A stretch of DNA of 64,000 nucleotides from Rhizobium sp. SSA_523. Its GTDB lineage: Bacteria; Pseudomonadota; Alphaproteobacteria; Rhizobiales; Rhizobiaceae. The translations under genes and the position numbers were made by a program. The notes beneath the pieces were generated by a model. That model saw nothing but the letters and a program-made list of their open reading frames with translations, was not told the origin of the DNA and did no database searches. The stretch spans positions 682,001-746,000 of the forward strand of contig NZ_CP129382.1 in assembly GCF_030435705.1 (NCBI RefSeq). Direction: 5' to 3'. Positions 52,377-62,265 of the stretch are shown in pieces. Position 1 is the stretch's first letter, and every line of letters starts with the position of its first letter.

Positions 52377-52994
52377 ATGAGCAAGCGCGCGTCGTCCAAG
52401 TACAAAATCGATCGCCGAATGGGCGAAAACATCTGGGGCCGTCCGAAGTCCCCGGTCAACCGTCGTGAATACGGCCCCGGCCAGCACGGCCAGCGCCGCA
52501 AGGGCAAGCTGTCCGACTTCGGTGTTCAGCTGCGCGCCAAGCAGAAGCTGAAGGGCTATTACGGCGATATCCGCGAGAAGCAGTTCCGCGCGATCTATGA
52601 CGAGGCCAACCGTCGCAAGGGCGATACCGGCGAAAACCTGATCGGCCTGCTCGAGTCGCGCCTGGACGCCATCGTCTATCGCGCCAAGTTCGTGCCGACT
52701 GTCTGGGCTGCCCGTCAGTTCGTCAACCACGGCCACGTGACCGTCAACGGCGTTCGCGTCAATATCGGTTCGTACCGCTGCAAAGCTGGCGACGTGATCG
52801 AAGTGCGTCAGAAGTCCAAGCAGCTCGTCACCGTTCTGGAAGCGGTTCAGCTCGCCGAGCGTGACGTTCCCGATTACATCGACGCCGATCACAACAAGAT
52901 GGTCGCAACCTTCGTTCGCGTGCCCACGCTGTCCGACGTTCCTTATCCGGTCATCATGGAACCGAACCTGGTCGTCGAATTCTATTCGCGTTGA
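52377..52994 (+). CDS. rpsD: 30S ribosomal protein S4
   Basis: A primary 16S rRNA-binding assembly protein, 205 aa and full length. The start [21 protein letters not shown] is the alphaproteobacterial form without the zinc-binding cysteines. The S4 RNA-binding domain is present ([17 protein letters not shown] ... [18 protein letters not shown]). ATG at 52377 follows GAAGGGA. It is monocistronic here, as in other rhizobia, with its own promoter, leader and terminator. Confidence 0.98.
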   Translation: MSKRASSKYKIDRRMGENIWGRPKSPVNRREYGPGQHGQRRKGKLSDFGVQLRAKQKLKGYYGDIREKQFRAIYDEANRRKGDTGENLIGLLESRLDAIVYRAKFVPTVWAARQFVNHGHVTVNGVRVNIGSYRCKAGDVIEVRQKSKQLVTVLEAVQLAERDVPDYIDADHNKMVATFVRVPTLSDVPYPVIMEPNLVVEFYSR

Positions 52995-53025
52995 TCGGTT
53001 TCGGCCAATCGACCCAAGCACAGAA

Positions 53026-53051
53026 AAGGCGGCTTTCGAGCCGCCTTTTTC
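53026..53051 (+). terminator. Rho-independent terminator after rpsD
   Basis: A 9-bp stem (AAGGCGGCT/AGCCGCCTT) with a UUCG loop, followed by T-rich sequence. It probably works in both directions, since sthA ends just downstream on the other strand. Confidence 0.93.
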
Positions 53052-53085
53052 TTGTCTGAAGATCGTCTCGCCGGTGCCGGCCGCC

Positions 53086-54585
53086 TCAGCTCGAGGCGGC
53101 CTTGCGCTTGGGTTCGCTCACCGGCATGGGCGATACGGAGGCGGTTGCGGGATCGGTCGATTGCGCGGTCGCCACCGGCGCTTCCTTCGGTCCTTCTCCC
53201 ATCCGGTTCCAGGCATCCAGGCCGGCGATCTTGTAGGCTTCGGCAAGCGTCGGATAGTTGAACGTATTTTCCACGAAATATTCGACCGTGCCTTTCAGGT
53301 TCAGGACGGCCTGACCGATATGCACGAGCTCGGTCGCGCCCTCGCCGACGATATGGACGCCGAGAAGCCGCCGGGTCTTCAGCGAGAAGATCATCTTCAG
53401 GAGCCCGGTATCGAGGCCCATGATATGGCCACGTGAGGTCTCGCGGAAATGCGCGATGCCTGTCTCGTAGGGGATGCCGCGCTGGATGACCTCTTCTTCG
53501 GAAAGCCCGCAGGTGGAGATCTCCGGCACGGCATAGATGCCATAGGGGAAATATTGCGGCGGCTCGCTGGCCGGCGCACCCACGGCATGCCGGGCGGCAA
53601 TGCGGCCCTGCTCCATTGAAGTGGAGGCAAGGCTCGGAAAGCCCACCACGTCGCCAGCCGCGTAGATATGCGGCACATCGGTCTGGAAGGTCTCCGGATC
53701 GACTTTCAGGCGCCCGCGGCTATCGGCCTGCAGGCCGGCGGCGGAAAGGTTCAAGGTGTCGGTGGCACCGACGCGCCCGGCGGCAAAAAGCACCATCTCG
53801 GCCTGCAGTGTCCGGCCGCTCTTCAGCGTCACGCGGCACTTGCCGTGATCGGGTTCCCGCTGCACGGCCTCGACGGTCTGCCCGAAGATCAGCTTCATAT
53901 TGCGGTCGCGCAGCTGATAGGCGAAATCCTCGACGATTTCCTTGTCGATGAAGTCGAGCATCGAATCGCGCGGCTCGACCACCGTGACCTGCGTATCGAG
54001 AGCGCTGAAAATCGTGGCATATTCGATACCGATAACGCCGGCGCCAACGACCACCAGCGACCGCGGCACCTGCTTGATCTCCAGCAATTCGTCGCTGTCC
54101 AGCACGGCATCGCCGTCGAAGGGGATATGGGCCGGCCGATAGGGACGGGTGCCGACGGCAAGCAGGACGGATGTGGCGGTGACGCGCAGGACCTCCCCAT
54201 CGACCTTGGCGATCTCGATCGTGTGGGGATCGACGAAGGTCGCCCGCCCGCGCATCTGCTGAACGCGGTTGCGCGCAAACTGGTGCTCCAGAACCTCGAC
54301 CTCATGGTCGAGCGTGATCAGCAGGCGCCGGCGCAGGTCATCGGCGCTGATATCCTGTTTGACGCGGTAGGAGCGGCCGTAAAAGCCGCGCTCGCGCCAG
54401 CCCGTCAGGTTGAGAGCGGTCTCGCGCAGTGTCTTGGATGGAATGGTGCCGGTATGCACGGAGACGCCGCCGACGCGCCGCCCCTGCTCGACGACCAGCA
54501 CCTTCTTTTCCAGCTTGGCTGCCTGGATGGCGGCCCGTCGTCCTGCCGGCCCGCTGCCGATGACGATTAGATCGTAATGATACAT
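53086..54585 (-). CDS. sthA: Soluble pyridine nucleotide transhydrogenase
   Basis: A soluble flavoprotein (Si-specific transhydrogenase) that balances NADH and NADPH; 499 aa. FAD-binding start YDLIVIGSGPAGRRAAIQAAKLEKKV; the position of the redox disulfide in related reductases reads GGVSVHTGTIPSKT without the two cysteines, which is the hallmark of SthA. The NAD(P) site is VVVGAGVIGIEYATIFSAL and the dimer interface follows. ATG at 54585. A C-terminal extra tail of about 30 residues (KEAPVATAQSTDPA) is unusual but not without precedent. Confidence 0.93.
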   Translation of the reverse strand: MYHYDLIVIGSGPAGRRAAIQAAKLEKKVLVVEQGRRVGGVSVHTGTIPSKTLRETALNLTGWRERGFYGRSYRVKQDISADDLRRRLLITLDHEVEVLEHQFARNRVQQMRGRATFVDPHTIEIAKVDGEVLRVTATSVLLAVGTRPYRPAHIPFDGDAVLDSDELLEIKQVPRSLVVVGAGVIGIEYATIFSALDTQVTVVEPRDSMLDFIDKEIVEDFAYQLRDRNMKLIFGQTVEAVQREPDHGKCRVTLKSGRTLQAEMVLFAAGRVGATDTLNLSAAGLQADSRGRLKVDPETFQTDVPHIYAAGDVVGFPSLASTSMEQGRIAARHAVGAPASEPPQYFPYGIYAVPEISTCGLSEEEVIQRGIPYETGIAHFRETSRGHIMGLDTGLLKMIFSLKTRRLLGVHIVGEGATELVHIGQAVLNLKGTVEYFVENTFNYPTLAEAYKIAGLDAWNRMGEGPKEAPVATAQSTDPATASVSPMPVSEPKRKAASS

Positions 54586-54744
54586 GAATGTGCCTCGTCT
54601 TGGGATGGACCACTCTATTGCACTGCAGCAGTCGCTGATGGTCAATGATAACCGGGATTTCTGACCAATTTCCTGTCGCGGCAGGTCGTTCCCGCAAAAG
54701 AGATAAAAATCCCGCAAATCGACAGGACCCCGCCGGCGGACCGA

Positions 54745-55575
54745 TCAAATCAGCCGCAGCCCCTTCAGGCTTGCATGGCCGTCCCTTCCAATGATGATGT
54801 GGTCGTGGACGGTGATGCCGAGCGGCTTGGCCGTGTCGATGATCGTCTTCGTCATGTCGATATCGGCGCGCGATGGGGTCGGATCGCCACTGGGGTGGTT
54901 ATGCACCAATATAATGGCTGTCGCGGAAAGTTCGAGGGCGCGTCGCACCACTTCGCGGGGATAGACCGGCGTGTGATCCACCGTCCCGCGGCCCTGGACC
55001 TCGTCGGCGATCAGGGCGTTGCGCTTGTCGAGAAAAAGGATGCGGAACTGCTCGCGTGCCTCATAGGCCATCGCAGCATGACAGTAATCGATCACCGCGG
55101 CCCAGGAGGAGAGAAGCTGCTTACCGCGCAACTCGCTTTTCAGCACCCGGTGACCGACACTGGCAATCAGCTTGATGTCGAGCGCCACCGCTTCGCCGAC
55201 GCCGCTGACCTCCTGCAGGAGCGAGAGCGGCGCGCCGAACACGCCGGCCAGATTGCCGAACCGCTCGATCAGCGCCTTGGCGATAGGCTTGGTGTCGCGC
55301 CGCGGGATCAGCCGGAACAACAGGAGTTCCAGCACCTCGTAATCGGCCAGCGCCGTGTCGCCATGCTCGCGGTAGCGATCCCGCAGCCGCTCCCGGTGGC
55401 CGTGATAATGCGCGACGGCCACATCCGGCTTGACCGGCAGAGCGGGCTTCTTGCGCCCGCCGGTCTTCGCCGCCTGCTCGGCAAAAAATCCCCGCTCGTC
55501 GTCCAGCGCCTCCATCGGTTCATCCGATTCGTCCTGAACCTTTTCCGTCTCGGTCGGAGGACGCGCTGGCGACAT
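54745..55575 (-). CDS. radC: RadC family JAB-domain DNA repair protein
   Basis: A 276-residue RadC/YkfG-like protein. A polar N-terminal stretch is followed by a UPF0758 helix-hairpin-helix domain ([23 protein letters not shown]) and a JAMM/MPN domain with the metal site [18 protein letters not shown]. The real biochemical role of RadC is unsettled. It overlaps no gene; the stop of map lies 2 bp upstream, so the two are likely co-transcribed. Confidence 0.93.
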   Translation of the reverse strand: MSPARPPTETEKVQDESDEPMEALDDERGFFAEQAAKTGGRKKPALPVKPDVAVAHYHGHRERLRDRYREHGDTALADYEVLELLLFRLIPRRDTKPIAKALIERFGNLAGVFGAPLSLLQEVSGVGEAVALDIKLIASVGHRVLKSELRGKQLLSSWAAVIDYCHAAMAYEAREQFRILFLDKRNALIADEVQGRGTVDHTPVYPREVVRRALELSATAIILVHNHPSGDPTPSRADIDMTKTIIDTAKPLGITVHDHIIIGRDGHASLKGLRLI

Positions 55576-55577
55576 GA

Positions 55578-56417
55578 TCAGCCCTGGAGTGGAGGAAGGC
55601 CGGGCCGGTCGAGACCGCCCGGCGAAAGGGTGAAGACCTCGCAGCCATTGGCGGTCACGCCGACTGCATGTTCGTATTGCGCCGAAAGCGACCGGTCGCG
55701 TGTCACGGCAGTCCAGCCGTCGGAGAGCACCTTGACGTGCGGCTTGCCGAGATTGATCATCGGCTCGATGGTGAAGATCATGCCCTCGCGCAGCTCGGGA
55801 CCTTCATCCGCCCGGCCGTAATGCAGGATATTGGGGCTGTCGTGGAACAGCCTGCCGACCCCATGGCCGCAGAAATCGCGCACCACGGAGCAGCGTTCCG
55901 CTTCCGCATAGGTCTGGATCGCCTGTCCGATCGCGCCTGTCCGCGCGCCCGGCTTGACGGCGGCAATGCCGCGCATCAGGCATTCATAAGTCACTTCCAT
56001 CAGCCGCTCGGCCGCCCGCTTGATCTGGCCAACGGGATACATGCGGCTGGAATCGCCATGCCAGCCATCAAGGATATAGGTTACGTCGATATTGACGATA
56101 TCGCCCTCGCGCAACGGCTTGTCATCCGGCATCCCGTGGCAGACGACGTGATTGATCGAGGTGCAGACGGAGTATTTATAGCCGCGATAGTTCAGGGTCG
56201 CGGGAAGGGCGCCGTGATCCATGCCGAATTCGAAGACGAATCGGTCGATCTCCTGCGTGGTGACGCCCGGCTTGACGATCTCGGCCAGCGCATCGAGGCA
56301 ACGCGCCGTGAGCTGGCATGCTGCGCGCATGCCCGCAAAATCTGTCTGTGTGTCATAGAGCCGAATGGCGCCGGTGTTCTTCTTCGGTGCGCTCGCGGCT
56401 TCGATATAGGTAACCAT
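55578..56417 (-). CDS. map: Methionine aminopeptidase type I
   Basis: Removes initiator methionine from new proteins; 279 aa. Metal ligands of the pita-bread fold are in [19 protein letters not shown] (two Asp), [15 protein letters not shown] (His), [13 protein letters not shown] (Glu) and the final Glu in [12 protein letters not shown] at 56417. It is upstream of radC. Confidence 0.95.
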   Translation of the reverse strand: MVTYIEAASAPKKNTGAIRLYDTQTDFAGMRAACQLTARCLDALAEIVKPGVTTQEIDRFVFEFGMDHGALPATLNYRGYKYSVCTSINHVVCHGMPDDKPLREGDIVNIDVTYILDGWHGDSSRMYPVGQIKRAAERLMEVTYECLMRGIAAVKPGARTGAIGQAIQTYAEAERCSVVRDFCGHGVGRLFHDSPNILHYGRADEGPELREGMIFTIEPMINLGKPHVKVLSDGWTAVTRDRSLSAQYEHAVGVTANGCEVFTLSPGGLDRPGLPPLQG

Positions 56418-56640
56418 GAATGCCTGCTTTCATCTTTCCGCTGCCCGTTTTAATCGGCGGCTCCGCTTTCGTCTATCGCGATCTCGGCCAAAATCCCTGG
56501 CACCCACCTGGCACTCTGCCGCCCTCGCCGCGCTGATTGATGCAGGGTCGCGACGCGCAGACGGTAGGCAAGGCCGCGTCAGCCGGGATGCCCACACGGT
56601 CGCCGCACGGCATCAGTAAGGGGAAGCGGCGGATCGAACC

Positions 56641-56670
56641 GGATCAGAAGGACTTGGATCAGAAGGACTT
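56641..56670. repeat. 15-bp direct repeat beside the phaC stop codon
   Basis: GGATCAGAAGGACTT occurs twice in tandem (56641-56655, 56656-56670), and a partial third copy overlaps the phaC stop codon. It looks like a small local duplication. Confidence 0.7.
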
Positions 56671-56673
56671 GGA

Positions 56674-58515
56674 TCAGCTGCGGACCATGACATAGGTCCC
56701 GGGCGCATCGCAGAGCGGCTGCAAAGCTCGGCCGCCCGGTTCCCGCGCATCGACCCTCTCGTCATTGCGGGCCTCCATCCAGGCCTGCCAGTGCGGCCAC
56801 CAGGATCCGGGATGTTCGGTCGCTTCGGCCAGCCAGTCGGCAAGCTCGCCCTTGACCGGCCCATTGGTCCAGTACTGGTATTTGCGCCTGTCCGGCGGAT
56901 TGACGACGCCGGCAATATGGCCGGATCCGCTCAGCACGAAGGTTACCTCGCCGCCATAGAACTGGCAGCCGCGAAAGACCGACCGCGCCGGCGCGATATG
57001 GTCTTCCTTGGTCGCCAGGCTGTAGACGGGAACGGTGATATCCTTGAGCGACAGGACCTGGTCGAAGAGCACCATCTCGCTGGCGCTCAGGCGGTTCTCC
57101 AGATAGCAGTTGCGCAGGTAGAAGGCGTGGTTCGCCGCGGTCATGCGCGTCGAATCGGAGTTCCAGTAGAGGAGATCGAAGGCCGTCGGCTCCTGACCCT
57201 TCAGATAATTGCTGACGACATAGGGCCAGATCAGTTCGGAGGCCCGCAGCATGTTGAAGGCGCTCGCCATCTTCGATCCGGCAAGGTAGCCGGTCATGTT
57301 CATCTGCCGCTCCAGGGCGTCGATCTGCTCCTCGTCGACAAAGACCTTCAACTCGCCGGCATGCATGAAATCGACCTGCGTCGTGAAGAAAGTGACGGAT
57401 TTCACGCGCTCGTCGCCGCGCTTGGCATGATAGGCGAGGGCGGCAGACAGAAGCGTACCGCCGACGCAGTAGCCGATCGCGTTGACCTCGGTCTCGCCGG
57501 TGGCCTGCTCCACCGCATCGAGCGCGAAATCCACGCCGTCGCGGATGTAATCCTCCCAGGATGCCAGCGCATGCTGCTCATCGGGATTGACCCAGGAGAT
57601 CACGAAAACCGTGTGACCCTGGTCGACGCACCATTTGATGAAGCTCTTCTGCGGCCCGAGATCGAGGATGTAATATTTGTTGATCCAGGGCGGCACGATG
57701 ACCAGCGGCCGCCTGAAGACTTTCGGTGTGGAGGGCGCATACTGGATGACCTCGCAGACCGAGCTGCGGGCAATCACCTTGCCGGGCGTGACCGCCACAT
57801 TGACGCCCAGCTGGAATTTCGTCGTATCCGTCTGGCGAAGACGCCATTCGCCCCGTCCAGCGGAAATATCCTCGGCAAGGATGCGCATGCCTTCGACGAG
57901 ATTGCTGCCATTGCTGGCGACCGTCTGACGGTAGACTTCCGGATTGGTGAGAGCGAAATTGGCCGGCGAAAGAGCCGAGGTCAGCTGCTTGACGTAAAAG
58001 GTCGCCTTGGCCCGGGTGTGCTCGTCAAGACCCTCGGATTTCTCGACGAGCTTCTCCGCCCAGGTCGAGGTCACGAGATAGACCTGCCGCAGCAAAGCGA
58101 AGAAAGGGTTTCGCCGCCAGTCGTCGTCGGAGAACCTTTTATCCTTCGGCAGATCCTCCGGCTCGCTCTCGCCGCCGGTGCCGGACAGGCGCTGCAGGGT
58201 GGACATCCATATGCCCATATAGGAGGCCATCAGCAGGCTCTGCGCCTCCAGCGTGCGCTGCGGCTCGGACATCCAGTACTCGATCACCCGCGACAGCGTC
58301 TTGACCATGTCGGTCATCGGGTCGATCGCATCGACGATCTCGCCGCGTTCGCGGGGCCCAAGCCATTCGGTGGCGGCCTTTCCGAGGTTTTCCGCCGCCC
58401 GGGCAATATTCATGGCAAGCGACTGGGGATCCTTGACGACATAGGCTTCGAACGCAGCCGGATCGAAACCCTTGAAGTCTTCGCCTGCATGGCTCGACTG
58501 GCCTTTGTCGTCCAT
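56674..58515 (-). CDS. phaC: Class I poly(3-hydroxyalkanoate) synthase PhaC
   Basis: Polymerises 3-hydroxyacyl-CoA into PHA storage granules; 613 aa. The lipase-like nucleophile box is GYCVGGTLL with the catalytic Cys. The catalytic Asp and His appear in ATKEDHIAP and GSGHIAG. The family also shows PPWINKYYILDLGPQKSFIKW and SWVNPDEQH. Length is usual for class I. phaA/phaB are not in the window. It is divergent from the small lipoprotein gene. A duplicated 15-bp repeat sits at its stop codon. Confidence 0.96.
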   Translation of the reverse strand: MDDKGQSSHAGEDFKGFDPAAFEAYVVKDPQSLAMNIARAAENLGKAATEWLGPRERGEIVDAIDPMTDMVKTLSRVIEYWMSEPQRTLEAQSLLMASYMGIWMSTLQRLSGTGGESEPEDLPKDKRFSDDDWRRNPFFALLRQVYLVTSTWAEKLVEKSEGLDEHTRAKATFYVKQLTSALSPANFALTNPEVYRQTVASNGSNLVEGMRILAEDISAGRGEWRLRQTDTTKFQLGVNVAVTPGKVIARSSVCEVIQYAPSTPKVFRRPLVIVPPWINKYYILDLGPQKSFIKWCVDQGHTVFVISWVNPDEQHALASWEDYIRDGVDFALDAVEQATGETEVNAIGYCVGGTLLSAALAYHAKRGDERVKSVTFFTTQVDFMHAGELKVFVDEEQIDALERQMNMTGYLAGSKMASAFNMLRASELIWPYVVSNYLKGQEPTAFDLLYWNSDSTRMTAANHAFYLRNCYLENRLSASEMVLFDQVLSLKDITVPVYSLATKEDHIAPARSVFRGCQFYGGEVTFVLSGSGHIAGVVNPPDRRKYQYWTNGPVKGELADWLAEATEHPGSWWPHWQAWMEARNDERVDAREPGGRALQPLCDAPGTYVMVRS

Positions 58516-58654
58516 GTATGTTGCGCTCCCTGTAAGCCCGGAAGAACCGGTTAATGCTTGTTTTGGTTTTTACATTGTGCCTGAAAACGAATACAAGTTC
58601 CAGCGATCAAGGCTGCCGGGCGGCTTATTCCATAGTAAAGGGTAGGATTGCGAA

Positions 58655-59053
58655 ATGGTAAAACGGGCGCGACGGTGTGTGGGTCTGCCGGTCCTCATCT
58701 GCGTGACGGGCATGCCGCTTTTTCTGTCCGGCTGCACGAATTTCGCATTGGATGACGGCATCCCCAATACTGCACCGCCTGCCGTGGTGGTCGGTCCGCG
58801 AACGGTCGCACGGCCGGTGGCGCTCACGCGCCTGGATACCGGAACCTACCCGACCTTCGGCCGGCCCTTGACGGCAGCCAATACGCAGATCGGCGACGAG
58901 GAATATACGCGCAAGGAATCGCAGCTTTCCGCGCTGGCGGCGGCGCGGGCCAACGGATCCATCTCGGAAGCCGAGTATCAGCGCCGGATTGCCGCGCTGC
59001 GCCGCCTTGCCAGCGACCATGCCGGCGAGGCCGAACGGCAGATCACCAATTAG
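58655..59053 (+). CDS. Putative lipoprotein with a SHOCT-like end
   Basis: A 132-residue lipoprotein. The signal ends in a lipobox (FLSGC, Cys about residue 27). The mature part is mainly polar, with PPAVVVGPRTVARPVALTR. The C-terminus (AARANGSISEAEYQRRIAALRRLA) resembles a SHOCT-type short helical motif. Function unknown. It lies between phaC (divergent) and the aminotransferase gene. Confidence 0.75.
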   Translation: MVKRARRCVGLPVLICVTGMPLFLSGCTNFALDDGIPNTAPPAVVVGPRTVARPVALTRLDTGTYPTFGRPLTAANTQIGDEEYTRKESQLSALAAARANGSISEAEYQRRIAALRRLASDHAGEAERQITN

Positions 59054-59145
59054 GCCTTGCCTTCCCGGGGGTTTGGACGCAAAGCAACGATGGGCGAAGT
59101 CGTCGCATGGCTTCGCTTTAGCCCCAATGTCGCAAGAGGTTCGCG

Positions 59146-60369
59146 ATGGAAGAGTTTCATAAAGTCCGCAGACTGCCGCCCTACGTCTTTGAACAGGTCA
59201 ACCGTTTGAAGGCCAGCGCGCGAGCGGCGGGCGCGGACATTATCGACCTCGGCATGGGCAATCCCGATCTCCCGACCAACAAGCTCGTCGTCGACAAGCT
59301 GATCGAGACCGTGCAGCGCCCCGATACGCATGGCTATTCGTCGTCCAAGGGCATTCCCGGCCTCCGTCGGGCGCAGGCGGCCTATTATGCCCGCCGGTTC
59401 GGCGTCAAGCTCAATCCCGATACGCAGGTCGTTGCCACGCTGGGCTCGAAAGAGGGCTTTGCGAACATGGCCCAGGCGATCACCGCGCCGGGCGACGTCG
59501 TGCTCTGCCCCAACCCGTCCTATCCGATCCATGCCTTCGGGTTCCTGATGGTGGGCGGCGTCATCCGCTCGATCCCGGTGGAGCCGAACGAGGAATTCTT
59601 CCGCGCGCTCGAACGCGCGGTCGCCCATTCGATCCCCAAGCCGATCGCCATGATCCTGTGCTATCCCTCCAATCCGACGGCGACCGTCGTGGAGCTCGAT
59701 TTCTACAAGGATGTCGTGGCCTTTGCCAAAAAGCACGAGATCTTCGTGCTCTCGGACCTCGCTTATTCGGAGATCTATTTCGACGGCAAGCCGACACCGT
59801 CCATCCTGCAGGTTCCCGGCGCCTCGGATATTGCCGTCGAATTCACCTCCATGTCGAAGACCTTCTCCATGGCCGGCTGGCGCATGGGCTTTGCTGTCGG
59901 CAATGAACGGCTCATTTCGGCGCTGACGAGGGTCAAATCCTATCTGGATTACGGCGCCTTCACCCCGATCCAGGTGGCTGCGACCGCGGCGCTGAACGAT
60001 CCGGATATCGACCAGCATATCGAAGAGGTCCGCCAGACCTACAAGCGCCGGCGCGATGTCATGGTGGAAAGCTTCGGGCGTGCCGGATGGGAGATTCCCC
60101 CTCCGGCGGCGTCCATGTTCGCCTGGGTGCCGGTGCCGGAGAAATTCCGGCCCCTCGGATCGCTGGAATTCTCCAAGCTCCTCATCGAAAAGGCGGATGT
60201 GGCGGTGGCGCCTGGCATCGGCTTCGGCGAGCATGGCGACGATTTCGTCCGTATCGCGCTGGTGGAGAACGAGCACCGCATTCGGCAGGCAGCCCGCAAC
60301 ATCAAACGTTTTCTCGGAACGGCCGACGATACGCTGCACAATGTGATTTCATTGAACGCACATCGCTGA
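59146..60369 (+). CDS. AlaC-type PLP aminotransferase
   Basis: A class I/II aminotransferase of 407 aa, similar to glutamate-pyruvate aminotransferase AlaC and to LL-diaminopimelate aminotransferase-like proteins. The PLP lysine lies in SMSKTFSMAGWRMGFA. Other landmarks: IDLGMGNPDLPTN, TLGSKEGFANMAQAI, ILCYPSNPTATVVELDFY. It is encoded just upstream of hom, as in other rhizobia, which suggests a link to amino-acid synthesis, but the true substrate is uncertain. Confidence 0.88.
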   Translation: MEEFHKVRRLPPYVFEQVNRLKASARAAGADIIDLGMGNPDLPTNKLVVDKLIETVQRPDTHGYSSSKGIPGLRRAQAAYYARRFGVKLNPDTQVVATLGSKEGFANMAQAITAPGDVVLCPNPSYPIHAFGFLMVGGVIRSIPVEPNEEFFRALERAVAHSIPKPIAMILCYPSNPTATVVELDFYKDVVAFAKKHEIFVLSDLAYSEIYFDGKPTPSILQVPGASDIAVEFTSMSKTFSMAGWRMGFAVGNERLISALTRVKSYLDYGAFTPIQVAATAALNDPDIDQHIEEVRQTYKRRRDVMVESFGRAGWEIPPPAASMFAWVPVPEKFRPLGSLEFSKLLIEKADVAVAPGIGFGEHGDDFVRIALVENEHRIRQAARNIKRFLGTADDTLHNVISLNAHR

Positions 60370-60386
60370 TTTTTTCATGGCGCAAA

Positions 60387-60412
60387 GGGCGGCGTTCTGC
60401 CGCCCGATCTTT
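60387..60412 (+). terminator. Hairpin between the aminotransferase gene and hom
   Basis: A perfect 7-bp stem (GGGCGGC/GCCGCCC) with a 5-base loop, followed by GATCTTT, lying 18 bp after the aminotransferase stop codon and 26 bp before hom. It may terminate or attenuate transcription into hom. Confidence 0.5.
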
Positions 60413-60430
60413 ATCGACAGGAATGATAGT

Positions 60431-61747
60431 ATGGCAGACGCCCTCAAAATCGGTATTGCGGGTCTGGGCACCGTTGGCGCTTCGCTCGCACGCATTCTGA
60501 CAAGCCGGGCGAATGAACTGGCCGTGACATGCGGGCGTGCCATCGAGATTTCGGCTGTGAGTGCGCGGGACAGGACCAAGGATCGCGGGATCGATCTCAC
60601 CGCCGTCACCTGGTTCGATACGCCTGAGGAGATGGCCCAGAGCGCCGATATCGACGTCTTCGTGGAACTGATGGGCGGCGCCGAGGGCTCGGCCGATCGT
60701 TCGGTGCGGGCGGCGCTGTCGCGCGGTCTGCATGTGGTGACGGCCAACAAGGCCCTGCTTGCCCGCTGCGGCGTCGAACTGGCGCGCATGGCCGAAGAAA
60801 AGGGCGTGCTCTTGAACTTCGAAGCCGCCGTTGCCGGAGGCATTCCGGTGATCAAGGCGCTGCGCGAATCGCTGACCGGCAACGCCGTCAGCCGCATCTA
60901 CGGAATCATGAACGGCACCTGCAACTACATCCTGACCCGGATGGAGAAGGAGGGGCTGACCTTCGAGGCATGCCTGAAGGAGGCGCAGCGCCTGGGTTAT
61001 GCCGAAGCCGATCCGACCTTCGACATCGAGGGCAATGACACCGCGCACAAGCTTGCCATTCTCACCACGCTTGCTTTCGGAACCGAGATTGCCGCCGACG
61101 AGATCTATCTCGAAGGCATTTCCAATATTTCGATCGACGATATCCATGCCGCGGCCGATCTGGGCTACCGCATCAAGCTTCTGGGCGTGGCACAGCGCAC
61201 CGAAAGCGGCATCGAGCAACGCGTCCATCCGACCATGGTGCCGCATGATTCGGTGATCGCTCAGGTGGATGGCGTGACCAATGCGGTGGCCATCGAGGCC
61301 GATATTCTGGGTGAGCTTCTGATGGTAGGCCCGGGCGCCGGCGGCAATGCGACGGCTTCGGCCGTTCTCGGCGATATTGCCGATATCGCCAAGAGCCGTC
61401 CCGGTACGCAGCGTGTGCCGGTCCTGGGCACGCCCGCTCTCAGCCTGTCGCCCTATCGCAAGGCGCAGATCCAGAGCCATGAAGGGGGCTATTTCATTCG
61501 CCTCACGGTGCTCGACCGCGCAGGCGTCTTCGCCAATGTGGCGACCCATATGGCGCAGAACGGCATCTCGCTCGAATCCATCGTTCAGCGCGCCAAAGGC
61601 ACCGACACCGAAGCCAAGACAATCATTCTGGTGACGCATGCGACGATGGAAGTCGCGGTTCGACGCGCCGTCGAAGGAATGAAGGCGGAAACCTATCTCG
61701 CCGGCGAGCCGCAGGTCATCCGAATCGAGCGGCCAAAGGCTCTCTGA
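60431..61747 (+). CDS. hom: Homoserine dehydrogenase
   Basis: Reduces aspartate semialdehyde to homoserine for threonine and methionine synthesis; 438 aa. The NAD(P) site is IGIAGLGTVGASLARIL. The family core is IMNGTCNYILTRMEKEGLTF ... LGYAEADPTFDIEGNDTAHKL. A C-terminal ACT domain (FIRLTVLDRAGVFANVATHMAQ) suggests feedback control by threonine. ATG at 60431. In other rhizobia glpX follows; here a small gene and recJ do. Confidence 0.96.
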   Translation: MADALKIGIAGLGTVGASLARILTSRANELAVTCGRAIEISAVSARDRTKDRGIDLTAVTWFDTPEEMAQSADIDVFVELMGGAEGSADRSVRAALSRGLHVVTANKALLARCGVELARMAEEKGVLLNFEAAVAGGIPVIKALRESLTGNAVSRIYGIMNGTCNYILTRMEKEGLTFEACLKEAQRLGYAEADPTFDIEGNDTAHKLAILTTLAFGTEIAADEIYLEGISNISIDDIHAAADLGYRIKLLGVAQRTESGIEQRVHPTMVPHDSVIAQVDGVTNAVAIEADILGELLMVGPGAGGNATASAVLGDIADIAKSRPGTQRVPVLGTPALSLSPYRKAQIQSHEGGYFIRLTVLDRAGVFANVATHMAQNGISLESIVQRAKGTDTEAKTIILVTHATMEVAVRRAVEGMKAETYLAGEPQVIRIERPKAL

Positions 61748-61886
61748 CGCCCTCATTGCGAGGCTGAGCGTGGGACGCCGTCGGCAGCACTTCAACAGGC
61801 CGCGGGCAGCGCTGCAGGCGGCTCTGGTGCCGAGGCAGATTTGCGTCTACACTCGCTTCATCTTCACGAAGCGAGGGAGGCGCCAA

Positions 61887-62117
61887 GTGTCGACGATCAT
61901 TCCATTTCGCCGGAGAGCGGCTGCAGCTTTGCCGATCCCCGCGGTTGAACCGGCCGATCACCGCTCGGCTCTTCTGACGCGCGGTGTGACCGCCTTTCCC
62001 CATGAGGCCCGGGATCAGATGCTGGAGGGCTATATCGAGCGGCACTGGGGCGTGGCGCTCGCTTTGGCCTCCTGGCCCTTGTGCTTGGGTGCATCCATCG
62101 TGCTGGCGACGCTCTGA
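61887..62117 (+). CDS. Small hypothetical protein with C-terminal membrane segment (76 aa)
   Basis: GTG at 61887 has the excellent ribosome site GAGGGAGG 6 bases upstream. The protein starts MSTIIPFRRRAAAALPIP, has a central polar part (TRGVTAFPHEARDQMLEGYIERHW), and ends in a short hydrophobic helix (GVALALASWPLCLGASIVLA). It may be tail-anchored. No family recognised. It occupies the place between hom and recJ where glpX is expected from related genomes. Confidence 0.6.
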   Translation: MSTIIPFRRRAAAALPIPAVEPADHRSALLTRGVTAFPHEARDQMLEGYIERHWGVALALASWPLCLGASIVLATL

Positions 62118-62265
62118 GCGGCAGGCATGGGCCATCCTGCAGCCGGCGGCCTGGCGGAGAAGGCTGAGGCGTGGGCCGGGCCGTTCTTTTAAAATCACGC
62201 GAGCGGCTTGGGGTTTGGCGGCGACTGGGGTAGAAGCAGCCATTATTGACTGAACAAAGAGCGTG

